Assembly (NCBI RefSeq): GCF_002937075.1
Contig: NZ_NHSJ01000046.1
Coordinates: 1-33,073 of the forward strand
Direction: 5' to 3'
Source of the DNA: Rhodoblastus sphagnicola
GTDB taxonomy: Bacteria > Pseudomonadota > Alphaproteobacteria > Rhizobiales > Beijerinckiaceae
DNA: 33,073 nucleotides
The notes below the pieces were generated by a model. It made no database searches. It saw nothing but the letters and a program-made list of their open reading frames with translations, and was not told the origin of the DNA. Positions 22,089-29,686 of the stretch are shown piece by piece. Each line of letters opens with the position of its first letter. The first letter of the stretch is position 1. The position numbers and the translations under genes are program-made.

Positions 22089-22186
22089 AGCGTTTTCCAG
22101 CGAAGTGGATGCCGGTTCGCGTAACGAAAACGCGTTAAAACAAAAAACTAGGGCTCCGATCCGATTCTATCGGATCGGAGCTCTAG
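22086..22186 (+). repeat. Composite two-hairpin interspersed repeat, copy 2
   Basis: The element begins with TAGAGC at the gpsA stop codon and ends with GCTCTAG at 22186. The first hairpin arms are GCGTTTTC (22090-22097) and GAAAACGC (22126-22133). Copies 1 and 3 have A-T where this copy has G-C, a compensatory change. The second hairpin is a perfect 12-bp stem, GCTCCGATCCGA (22153-22164) / TCGGATCGGAGC (22170-22181), with a 5-base loop and further outer pairing. No T run follows, but the strong stem may still stop or protect the gpsA transcript. Confidence 0.87.
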
Positions 22187-22198
22187 CGGGCGCGTGAC

Positions 22199-22588
22199 CT
22201 ACTTCTTCAGCAGTTCGGCGGGAATTTCGCCGCCATTGGCGGCGATGAGGTCGATGACCTTCTTGTGCAGCCAGATGTTCAACGCGGTGGAATCCTCCGC
22301 GTCGCCTTCGAATTTCAACTCGGTCGCGAGCTGTTTGCGCGCGGCGGGGCTGGAGTCGAGTCCGAGAACTTTCAACAGATCGACAATCGAAACGCGCCAG
22401 TCGAGGGTTTCGGGATTGGCTTCGTTGAGACCGTCGAGAATCTTGGCGACATCGACATGGACGGCGGCCGGAACAACCTCCGGAGCGGCGGGGACGGCGG
22501 CGGGTTCGTCCGCGGCGGGCTCGGCGGGAGCAGCTTTCGCCGGATTTGAGCCAAAAATCTTGCCTATGATGGAACCGAAGATGCTCAC
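22199..22588 (-). CDS. DUF3597 domain protein
   Basis: This 129-residue protein has the N-terminus MSIFGSIIGKIFG and a C-terminal domain, about residues 45-129, with VDVAKILDGLNEANPETLDW, RVSIVDLLKVLGLDSS and ARKQLATELKF, typical of DUF3597. An alanine/proline-rich linker separates the two. The family is related by likeness to LysM-associated or cell-envelope proteins, but its role is unknown. It begins with GTG at 22588, preceded by GGGGAGG eight bases upstream. It lies on the opposite strand to its neighbours, between gpsA and the YciI-EVE pair, and faces the gpsA end across repeat copy 2. Confidence 0.85.
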   Translation of the reverse strand: MSIFGSIIGKIFGSNPAKAAPAEPAADEPAAVPAAPEVVPAAVHVDVAKILDGLNEANPETLDWRVSIVDLLKVLGLDSSPAARKQLATELKFEGDAEDSTALNIWLHKKVIDLIAANGGEIPAELLKK

Positions 22589-22785
22589 GGGAAATCCTCC
22601 CCTGTTCGCTACGAAATGTAGCCCTGCGCAGTCTCTAGAGAACTGCGAGGCAATTGGCAGACTAGGACCAACTTGCGACGGTTACAATACGTTGCTTCCC
22701 CACAGGGATTGAAGGCGCGAACCAATTCGTGCAAGCTTCCGGCGAAGCTTATCCTCCCTTTGGACCCTATTGAGAGCCTTTTCCA

Positions 22786-23073
22786 ATGCATTACGTCGCC
22801 CTCTGCCTCGACAAGCCCGATTCGCTCGCCAAGAGAACCGAAAATCGCGCTGGCCATCTCGCCTTCCTCGGCGCCAATGCCACAAAGGTCAAACTGGGAG
22901 GACCGTTCCTCGACGCCAACGGACAGATGTGCGGCTCGATGCTGATCCTTGCTTGCGCCGACGAGGCCGAGGCCAAGGCCTTGCTGGCTCAGGACCCCTA
23001 TGCGCATGCGGGCCTGTTCGCCTCGGTGGAGCTTCGCGCCTTCAAGCCCGTCGTCGGAGTCTCGCTGGCGTGA
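22786..23073 (+). CDS. YciI family protein
   Basis: This 95-residue protein has the YCII-related fold: MHYVALCLDKPDSLAKR at the start, an R-x-x-H pair in RAGHLAFL and the family's DPYAHAGLFASVELRAFKPVVG end. The family forms small alpha/beta barrel dimers with a conserved His-Asp pair thought to be catalytic, but the reaction is unknown in most members. The D in DPYAHA and the H in RAGHL are present here. Its stop codon overlaps the GTG start of the EVE gene, so the two are translated together. The 197-bp gap upstream holds no clear signal other than space for a promoter. Confidence 0.9.
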   Translation: MHYVALCLDKPDSLAKRTENRAGHLAFLGANATKVKLGGPFLDANGQMCGSMLILACADEAEAKALLAQDPYAHAGLFASVELRAFKPVVGVSLA

Positions 23074-23486
23074 GCGCCTATTGGCTGTTCAAGAGCGAGC
23101 CGGACGCATGGTCATGGGAGCAGATGGTCGCCTGCGGCAAGGAGGGAACCGGCTGGACCGGCGTGCGCAACCATCTGGCGAAGAAGCAGATGCAGGCCAT
23201 GGAAATCGGCGATCTCGGCTTCTTTTATCATTCCAACGTCGGCAAGGCCGTGGTCGGCATTGTTGAAGTCATCAAGCTGTTCCATCCCGATCCCACCGAC
23301 GCCAGCGGCAAGTTCGGCATGGTGGACGTGCGCGCGGTGGAGCCCCTGCCCCGCCCCGTAACGCTGGAAGAGATCAAGGCCGACGCGCGCTTCGCCGATA
23401 TGGCGCTGGTGAAGAACATGCGCCTGTCGGTCCAGCCCGTCTCGGCCGATCATTGGCGCGCGATCCGCGCGCTGGGTGGGTTATAG
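23070..23486 (+). CDS. EVE domain protein
   Basis: This 138-residue protein is a stand-alone EVE domain: SAYWLFKSEPDAWSWEQM, GTGWTGVRNHLAKKQMQAM, GDLGFFYHSNVGKAVVGIVEV and the ADMALVKNMRLSVQPV region are all typical. EVE domains share the PUA-like fold and bind modified bases in DNA or RNA. The bacterial stand-alone group, related to human THYN1, is thought to touch RNA or modified DNA. It starts with GTG in a GTGA overlap with the YciI gene. The stop overlaps that of the opposing MarR gene by six bases. The pairing with YciI downstream of tsaD-gpsA is common in related bacteria. Confidence 0.93.
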   Translation: MSAYWLFKSEPDAWSWEQMVACGKEGTGWTGVRNHLAKKQMQAMEIGDLGFFYHSNVGKAVVGIVEVIKLFHPDPTDASGKFGMVDVRAVEPLPRPVTLEEIKADARFADMALVKNMRLSVQPVSADHWRAIRALGGL

Positions 23487-24014
23487 CTCGTCCGGGTCGG
23501 CAGCGCCGGGTTGCGCGACGCCGGCCGCGACGCCAGCGAGCCAGCGACGCAAGGCGCGTTCGCGCTTGGGCCGCATGCCCTCCGCAAGGCGCGCGGACGC
23601 CGCCTCGACCCGCTCCCGGCCGGAGCGCAGAATCGTCTCTCCCTGGCCCGTCAACGTCAGCGGCCGGGCGCGCGAAACAGTGGAGACGGCGCCTTCCTCC
23701 TCGCGCGCCAAACCCGCGCGACGCAGATTGGCGATAATCAGGCTGACGGTTTGTGGCGTGAGTTTGATGCGGCGCGCGATGTCGGCGGCCAGCAAGCCGG
23801 GATGAGCGCCGAGCAATTGCAGGACCGCCAATTGCGGCGGCGTAACGCCGAGATCCGCGAGCAATCTTTCCTCGACCAGCCGCTGGGCCGCCGCCGCCTG
23901 GCGCAACAAGGTCGCGAGATCGCCGTTTTCGCCGGGAAGTTCCGGCAAACGCGCGGGTCGGCGTTTTTCGGCGTCCGATGTGGCGAATTCCGGGATGGCG
24001 CGGGGTTTGGTCAT
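23481..24014 (-). CDS. MarR family transcriptional regulator
   Basis: This 177-residue protein has a winged helix-turn-helix domain at about residues 55-135: LGVTPPQLAVLQLLGAHPG, LLAADIARRIKLTPQTVSLI with the recognition helix, and the wing in ARPLTLTGQGETIL. About 30 residues at the N-terminus (IPEFATSDAEKRRPARLPEL) are extra to the minimal MarR fold. The ligand and targets are unknown. MarR proteins often control the gene next to their own, but the divergent neighbour is zapE, about 285 bp away across repeat copy 3. A specific target cannot be named. Confidence 0.88.
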   Translation of the reverse strand: MTKPRAIPEFATSDAEKRRPARLPELPGENGDLATLLRQAAAAQRLVEERLLADLGVTPPQLAVLQLLGAHPGLLAADIARRIKLTPQTVSLIIANLRRAGLAREEEGAVSTVSRARPLTLTGQGETILRSGRERVEAASARLAEGMRPKRERALRRWLAGVAAGVAQPGAADPDEL

Positions 24015-24081
24015 GGTTGGCTCTGCGCAAAACGAATCGAGTCTAGTTATACGGCCCGAAAAGGACCATAGAGACGCAAGC

Positions 24082-24187
24082 CTAGAGCATTTTCAAGCGA
24101 AGCGGACACCGGTTCGCGTTAAGAAAATGCGTTAGAACAAGACTCGAGAGCTTTTTCATGTTTCCACGAAAGGTGAAAAAGCTCTAG
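24082..24187 (+). repeat. Composite two-hairpin interspersed repeat, copy 3
   Basis: The element of about 106 bp starts with CTAGAGC and ends with GCTCTAG. The first hairpin arms are GCATTTTC (24087-24094) and GAAAATGC (24123-24130), around GCGAAGCGGACACCGG. The second hairpin is a perfect 12-bp stem AGAGCTTTTTCA (24147-24158) / TGAAAAAGCTCT (24174-24185) with a 15-base loop. Unlike copies 1 and 2 it does not abut a stop codon. It sits in the divergent gap between the marR-like gene and zapE. Confidence 0.86.
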
Positions 24188-24298
24188 CCGGCGTTTGTGA
24201 GAATTTGCCCCCCGTTTCTTGCCTTTTGGGCGAAAGGCGAGGTTGTCAGCGGTTTGGCGGCGCCGCTACACGGATTCATCGCCCCCCGGACAGACCCC

Positions 24299-25480
24299 AT
24301 GGAAACCTCCCCCCGGTCGATCGCCGATCGTTACGATACTCTGGTTGCGCACGGACGCATTGAACGCGACGCCCATCAAGCCGCGGTGGTGGCGAAGCTC
24401 GATCGGCTGCTCCAGGCCCTCGACGAGTCCCGACTGGCCAAGAAGTCGAGCGCCCTGGGCTGGCTGTTCGGCGCCCGCCGCGCGGCGGAAACGCCGGTCA
24501 AGGGCCTCTACGTCTGGGGATCGGTCGGGCGCGGCAAGACCATGCTCATGGATCTGTTCTTTGAATCGGCGCCGCTGGAGCTGAAGCGCCGCGTCCACTT
24601 TCACGCCTTCATGGCCGACGCCCACCGGCGGATTTTCGACTGGCGCCAGAAGAAGAAGGCCAATGCGGTCAAGGGCGACGACCCCATCGTTCCCGTCGCG
24701 GAAGCGCTGGCCAGGGAGGCCTCGCTGCTGTGCTTCGACGAATTCGCCGTCACCGACATCGCCGACGCCATGCTGCTGGGACGACTGTTCCAGGCTTTGT
24801 GGGCGCGCAATGTCATCGTCGTCGCCACCTCCAACGTCGACCCGGAGGATCTTTACAAGGACGGTCTCAATCGCGCGCTGTTCCTGCCCTTCATCGGCAT
24901 GATCCGGGCCAACATGGATGTGGTGAAGCTGGACGCCCCCAGGGATTTCCGGCTGGAGCGGCTCGAAAACGCGCCCGTCTATATCACGCCCGCCGACGAC
25001 CGGGCGCGGGCGCTCCTCACCAAGGGGTTCGCGGCCCTGAGCGGCGTGGAGAAAGGCGCGGAGACGCGGCTGCCGATCCTTGGACGCGAGGTCGTCGTGC
25101 CGCAGGCCGCCGGCCATGTCGCCCGCTTCGATTATGCCGATCTGTGCAAGAAACCGCTCGGCGCGGCGGATTTCGTGATGATCGCCGCGTGTTTTCATAC
25201 GCTCGTCCTCGACAACATTCCCGTGATCGGGCCGGACGAGCGCAACGAGGCCAAGCGTTTCATCAACCTCATCGACGCGCTCTACGACCAGCGCGTCAAA
25301 CTGATCGCCTCCGCCGCAACCGAACCCCATGATATCTATCGCGCGGCGAACGGACGGGAAGCCTTCGAATTCGAGCGCACGGTCTCGCGCCTGATCGAAA
25401 TGCGCTCCAAGGACTATCTGGCGCTGCCCCACGCCAGCATAGGGGCCAGCGGCGACACGGCCGGACTGGTCGAGACATGA
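24299..25480 (+). CDS. zapE: Cell division protein ZapE (AFG1-like ATPase)
   Basis: This 393-residue ATPase belongs to the AFG1/LACE1 family. In bacteria it associates with the division ring under stress, and in mitochondria its relative helps clear proteins. The Walker A motif is WGSVGRGKTM (about 73-82) and the Walker B is LLCFDEFAVTDIADA. Sensor-like ATSNVDPEDLYKDGLNR and FIGMI follow. The chosen start METSPRSIADRYDTLV matches the family. A longer frame beginning at a GTG at 24197 would add unrelated residues. No strong ribosome binding site is visible. The gene overlaps the following TetR gene by four bases (ATGA). It commonly lies just upstream of mdh-sucCD in alphaproteobacteria. Confidence 0.95.
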   Translation: METSPRSIADRYDTLVAHGRIERDAHQAAVVAKLDRLLQALDESRLAKKSSALGWLFGARRAAETPVKGLYVWGSVGRGKTMLMDLFFESAPLELKRRVHFHAFMADAHRRIFDWRQKKKANAVKGDDPIVPVAEALAREASLLCFDEFAVTDIADAMLLGRLFQALWARNVIVVATSNVDPEDLYKDGLNRALFLPFIGMIRANMDVVKLDAPRDFRLERLENAPVYITPADDRARALLTKGFAALSGVEKGAETRLPILGREVVVPQAAGHVARFDYADLCKKPLGAADFVMIAACFHTLVLDNIPVIGPDERNEAKRFINLIDALYDQRVKLIASAATEPHDIYRAANGREAFEFERTVSRLIEMRSKDYLALPHASIGASGDTAGLVET

Positions 25481-26109
25481 GCCAATCGGCGCCGGCGCGA
25501 CAGAACGAGACGACCGCCGACCAGAGACTCCTCGAGCACGCCTGCGATCACCTGCGCCGTTTCGGCCCGAAGCGGACGACCATCCTCGACATAGCCGAGG
25601 CCGCGGGCATGTCGCACGCCAATGTCTATCGCTATTTTCCTTCAAAGCTTGCTTTGTTCGACGCCGTCACCGAGCAATGGCTGAAATCGCTGGAGAGCCA
25701 GTTGCGGCTGATCAAGGAGGGGCCGGATCCCGCCTACGACAAGCTGGAACGGGCGCTTTCCGCGATCCAGAAGACCTATCGCGCCAAGCTTGAAGCCGAT
25801 CCCGTCCTGTTCAAGCTGCTCTGCGAGGCCATCGAGAAAAACCGCGTCGTCGCGCGAAAACATCGCAACAAGATGCAAAGCGAGATTCAGGCCATCGTGG
25901 AGGAAGGGATCAATGCGGGCTCGTTCCGCCTGACCGATCGGCGCCGCGCCATGGCGCTCGTGTTCGATCTCTCGCACCGGTTCATCCAGCCCATTTCGAT
26001 CACGCTCGACCGGGCCATTCCCACGCCCGACCTGGCCTTTCGCGCCGGCCGGGCCTTCGCCGCCATCCAGCGCAGCCTGTTCTACGGCGATCCCGACTTT
26101 GACTTGTGA
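25477..26109 (+). CDS. TetR family transcriptional regulator
   Basis: This 210-residue protein has an N-terminal TetR helix-turn-helix at about residues 17-62: LLEHACDHLRRFGPKRTTILDIAEAAGM followed by the recognition helix SHANVYRYFPSKLALFDAV. The C-terminal part, about residues 70-200, is helical and would form the ligand-binding and dimer domain, but no ligand can be inferred. The start overlaps the zapE stop (ATGA), so it is made from the zapE message. An inverted repeat GTGACA/TGTCAC begins at its stop codon and could be an operator for it or another factor, which is untested. Confidence 0.93.
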   Translation: MSQSAPARQNETTADQRLLEHACDHLRRFGPKRTTILDIAEAAGMSHANVYRYFPSKLALFDAVTEQWLKSLESQLRLIKEGPDPAYDKLERALSAIQKTYRAKLEADPVLFKLLCEAIEKNRVVARKHRNKMQSEIQAIVEEGINAGSFRLTDRRRAMALVFDLSHRFIQPISITLDRAIPTPDLAFRAGRAFAAIQRSLFYGDPDFDL

Positions 26110-26129
26110 CATTTTTTGTTATTTGTCAC
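26106..26129. promoter_or_regulatory. Inverted repeat GTGACA-N12-TGTCAC after the TetR gene
   Basis: GTGACA (26106-26111) and TGTCAC (26124-26129) are perfect 6-bp arms with an AT-rich 12-base spacer, overlapping the TetR stop and starting the 254-bp region upstream of mdh. The same GTGACA/TGTCAC core sits inside the lysC/ubiG dyad. It may be a regulator site. The rest of the gap shows only a putative ribosome binding site AAGGA for mdh. Confidence 0.35.
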
Positions 26130-26252
26130 TCGGTGTTGCCGCACGGTCTCGCGTGGGCGGAAATTCCCCCTAATCGGCTGTTACTTAAATCCTTTTCGCG
26201 CCAAATCCGCGGCTTTTTGTCGCAGAGGCGCAGGCCAAAGCCCCGCCGTTAG

Positions 26253-27326
<1,074 letters not shown>

Positions 27327-27340
27327 TTTGTCATGGATTG

Positions 27341-27363
27341 TCCCCGGCTTGTCGCCGGGGACC
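27341..27363 (+). other. Hairpin after mdh (REP-like palindrome)
   Basis: GTCCCCGGC (27341-27349) pairs perfectly with GCCGGGGAC (27355-27363) around a 5-base loop, 14 bases past the mdh stop. No T run follows, so transcription may read through to sucC. Such GC-rich palindromes after genes often protect mRNA ends. It also resembles repetitive palindromes seen in alphaproteobacteria. Confidence 0.55.
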
Positions 27364-27364
27364 A

Positions 27365-27400
27365 GCGGGTTCGCGCGGAAAAAAACCGTCGGACCCGCTT
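27365..27400 (+). other. Second hairpin in the mdh-sucC gap
   Basis: AGCGGGT (27365-27371) and ACCCGCT (27394-27400) form a perfect 7-bp stem. Inside it CGG-A7-CCG can pair again. It ends 23 bases before the sucC start and 12 bases before its ribosome binding site, so it could act as a leader structure for sucC. Inference from sequence only. Confidence 0.45.
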
Positions 27401-27423
27401 GAGCTCTTATTGGGAGGTTTTGT

Positions 27424-28620
27424 ATGAATATTCATGAGTATCAGGCGAAAGCCGTTCTCAAGGAATTTGGAGTCCCGGTTTCGCGTGGCGTTCCGGTTCT
27501 GAAGGTCGAGGACGCCGAAGCCGCCGCCAAGGAACTGGGCGGTCCGCTCTGGGTCGTGAAGTCGCAGATTCATGCGGGCGGTCGCGGCAAGGGCAAGTTC
27601 AAGGAAGCCGCAGCCGGCGAAAAGGGCGGCGTGCGCCTCGCCAAGTCGATCGACGAAGTCAAGCAGTTCGTCAAGGAAATGCTGCACAACACGCTGGTCA
27701 CCATCCAGACCGGCCCCGCCGGCAAGCAGGTCAACCGCCTCTATATTGAGGACGGCTCCGACATCGAGAAGGAATTCTACCTCTCGGCGCTGGTCGATCG
27801 CGTGACGTCGCGCGTCTCCTTCGTGGTCTCCACCGAAGGCGGCATGGACATCGAGGCGGTCGCGCATTCCACGCCTGAAAAGATCATCTCCTTCTCCGTC
27901 GATCCCGCCACCGGCGTCATGCCGCATCACGGTCGCACCGTCGCCAAGGCCTTGGGCCTGACGGGCGATCTCGCCAAGCAGGCGGGCGTTCTGGTTGGCC
28001 AGCTCTACAAGGCTTTCGTCACCGCCGACATGTCCATGCTGGAGATCAATCCGCTGGTCGTCACCAAGCAGGGCGAGTTGAAGTGCCTGGACGCCAAGGT
28101 GTCGTTCGACTCCAACGCGCTCTATCGCCAGCCCAAAATGCTCGCGCTGCGCGACGAGACCGAGGAAGACGCCAAGGAAATCGAAGCCTCCAAATATGAC
28201 CTGTCCTATGTCGCGCTCGACGGCGACATCGGCTGCATGGTCAATGGCGCCGGCTTGGCCATGGCGACCATGGACATCATCAAGCTCTACGGCCATGAGC
28301 CCGCCAACTTCCTCGACGTCGGCGGCGGCGCCACCAAGGAGCGGGTCACGGCGGCGTTCAAGATCATCACCGCCGACCCGAACGTGAAGGGCATTCTCGT
28401 CAATATCTTCGGCGGCATCATGCGCTGCGACGTGATCGCGGAAGGCGTGATCGCGGCGGTCAAGGAAGTGGGCCTGAAGGTTCCGCTGGTGGTCCGGCTC
28501 GAAGGCACCAATGTCGATCTCGGCAAGAAGATCATTGCCGAATCGGGTCTCAACGTCATCTCCGCCGATGACCTCGACGACGCCGCCCAGAAAATCGTCA
28601 AGGCCGTGAAGGAGGTTTGA
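27424..28620 (+). CDS. sucC: Succinate-CoA ligase (ADP-forming) subunit beta
   Basis: This 398-residue subunit binds nucleotide and succinate and, with SucD, converts succinyl-CoA to succinate while making ATP or GTP. The ATP-grasp N-terminal domain begins [19 protein letters not shown] and includes [17 protein letters not shown]. Further conserved blocks are [31 protein letters not shown] and [16 protein letters not shown]. The start has GGGAGG five bases upstream. Its stop is separated from sucD by one base. Confidence 0.99.
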   Translation: MNIHEYQAKAVLKEFGVPVSRGVPVLKVEDAEAAAKELGGPLWVVKSQIHAGGRGKGKFKEAAAGEKGGVRLAKSIDEVKQFVKEMLHNTLVTIQTGPAGKQVNRLYIEDGSDIEKEFYLSALVDRVTSRVSFVVSTEGGMDIEAVAHSTPEKIISFSVDPATGVMPHHGRTVAKALGLTGDLAKQAGVLVGQLYKAFVTADMSMLEINPLVVTKQGELKCLDAKVSFDSNALYRQPKMLALRDETEEDAKEIEASKYDLSYVALDGDIGCMVNGAGLAMATMDIIKLYGHEPANFLDVGGGATKERVTAAFKIITADPNVKGILVNIFGGIMRCDVIAEGVIAAVKEVGLKVPLVVRLEGTNVDLGKKIIAESGLNVISADDLDDAAQKIVKAVKEV

Positions 28621-28621
28621 C

Positions 28622-29512
28622 ATGTCCATCCTGATCGACAACAACACCAAAATCATCACCCAGGGTTTCACGGGCAAGAACGGCACGTTCCATTCTGAAC
28701 AGGCGCTGGCCTATTTCGGCACCAAGGTCGTCGGCGGCACCTCGCCCGGCAAGGGCGGAACCACCCATCTGGGCCTGCCGGTGTTCGACACCGTCGGCGA
28801 AGCCAAGGCGGCCACCGGCGCCGACGCGTCCGTGATCTATGTCCCGCCGCCGGGCGCCGCCGACGCGATCTGCGAGGCGATCGACGCGGAAATCCCGCTG
28901 ATCGTCTGCATCACCGAAGGCATTCCCGTCCAGGACATGATCAAGGTGAAGCGCGCGCTGACGGGCTCCAAGTCGCGTCTGATCGGGCCGAACTGCCCCG
29001 GCGTGATGACCGCCAACGCCTGTAAGATCGGCATCATGCCGGGCAACATCTTCAAAGCGGGCAATGTCGGCATTCTCTCGCGCTCGGGCACGTTGACCTA
29101 TGAAGCCGTGTTCCAGACCACACAGGTCGGCCTCGGCCAGACCACGGCGGTCGGCATTGGCGGCGACCCGGTCAAGGGCACCGAATTCATCGAAATGCTC
29201 GAACTGTTCCTGGCTGACGACAAGACCGAGTCGATCATCATGATCGGCGAAATCGGCGGTTCGGCGGAAGAAGACGCGGCGCAGTTCCTCGCCGACGAAG
29301 CCAAGCGCGGCCGCAAGAAGCCGGTGGTCGGCTTCATCGCCGGCCGCACGGCGCCTCCCGGACGCCGCATGGGCCATGCCGGCGCGATCATCTCGGGCGG
29401 CAAGGGCGGCGCCGAGGACAAGATCGCCGCGATGGAGGCGGCGGGCATCCGCGTCTCTCCCTCGCCGGCGCGGCTCGGTTCGACCCTCGTCGAACTGCTC
29501 AAGGGCAAGTGA
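28622..29512 (+). CDS. sucD: Succinate-CoA ligase (ADP-forming) subunit alpha
   Basis: This 296-residue subunit binds CoA and carries the phosphohistidine, about H252 in [17 protein letters not shown]. The N-terminus [24 protein letters not shown] is the CoA-binding Rossmann region, and [21 protein letters not shown] is another family block. Its ribosome binding site AAGGAGG overlaps the end of sucC. It ends the mdh-sucC-sucD transcript, as a good terminator follows. Confidence 0.99.
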   Translation: MSILIDNNTKIITQGFTGKNGTFHSEQALAYFGTKVVGGTSPGKGGTTHLGLPVFDTVGEAKAATGADASVIYVPPPGAADAICEAIDAEIPLIVCITEGIPVQDMIKVKRALTGSKSRLIGPNCPGVMTANACKIGIMPGNIFKAGNVGILSRSGTLTYEAVFQTTQVGLGQTTAVGIGGDPVKGTEFIEMLELFLADDKTESIIMIGEIGGSAEEDAAQFLADEAKRGRKKPVVGFIAGRTAPPGRRMGHAGAIISGGKGGAEDKIAAMEAAGIRVSPSPARLGSTLVELLKGK

Positions 29513-29520
29513 TCCAGAGA

Positions 29521-29549
29521 GGCGCGGGCGAAATGTCCGCGCCTTTTTT
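29521..29549 (+). terminator. Intrinsic terminator after sucD
   Basis: GGCGCGG (29521-29527) and CCGCGCC (29537-29543) form a 7-bp GC stem with a 9-base loop, directly followed by six T (29544-29549). It begins eight bases after the sucD stop. It should at least reduce read-through into sucA, implying a separate sucA promoter in the 137 bp that remain before its start. Confidence 0.88.
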
Positions 29550-29686
29550 CCTCCCGCCGATCCAATAGAGCCGTCGGCGGCGATTCCGAGCGACAAGCTC
29601 GGTTTGAGGCTCGAATGCATTCTGAAGAGAATGCCTGATCCCGCGGGCAAAGCCGCTTCGGCGGCGGCGGGTCGAGAGGAAAAACC

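Noticed and set aside
22153-22181. Intrinsic terminator for gpsA
   Set aside because: The 12-bp stem is strong, but no T run follows in either direction, so it is listed as part of the composite repeat rather than as a terminator.
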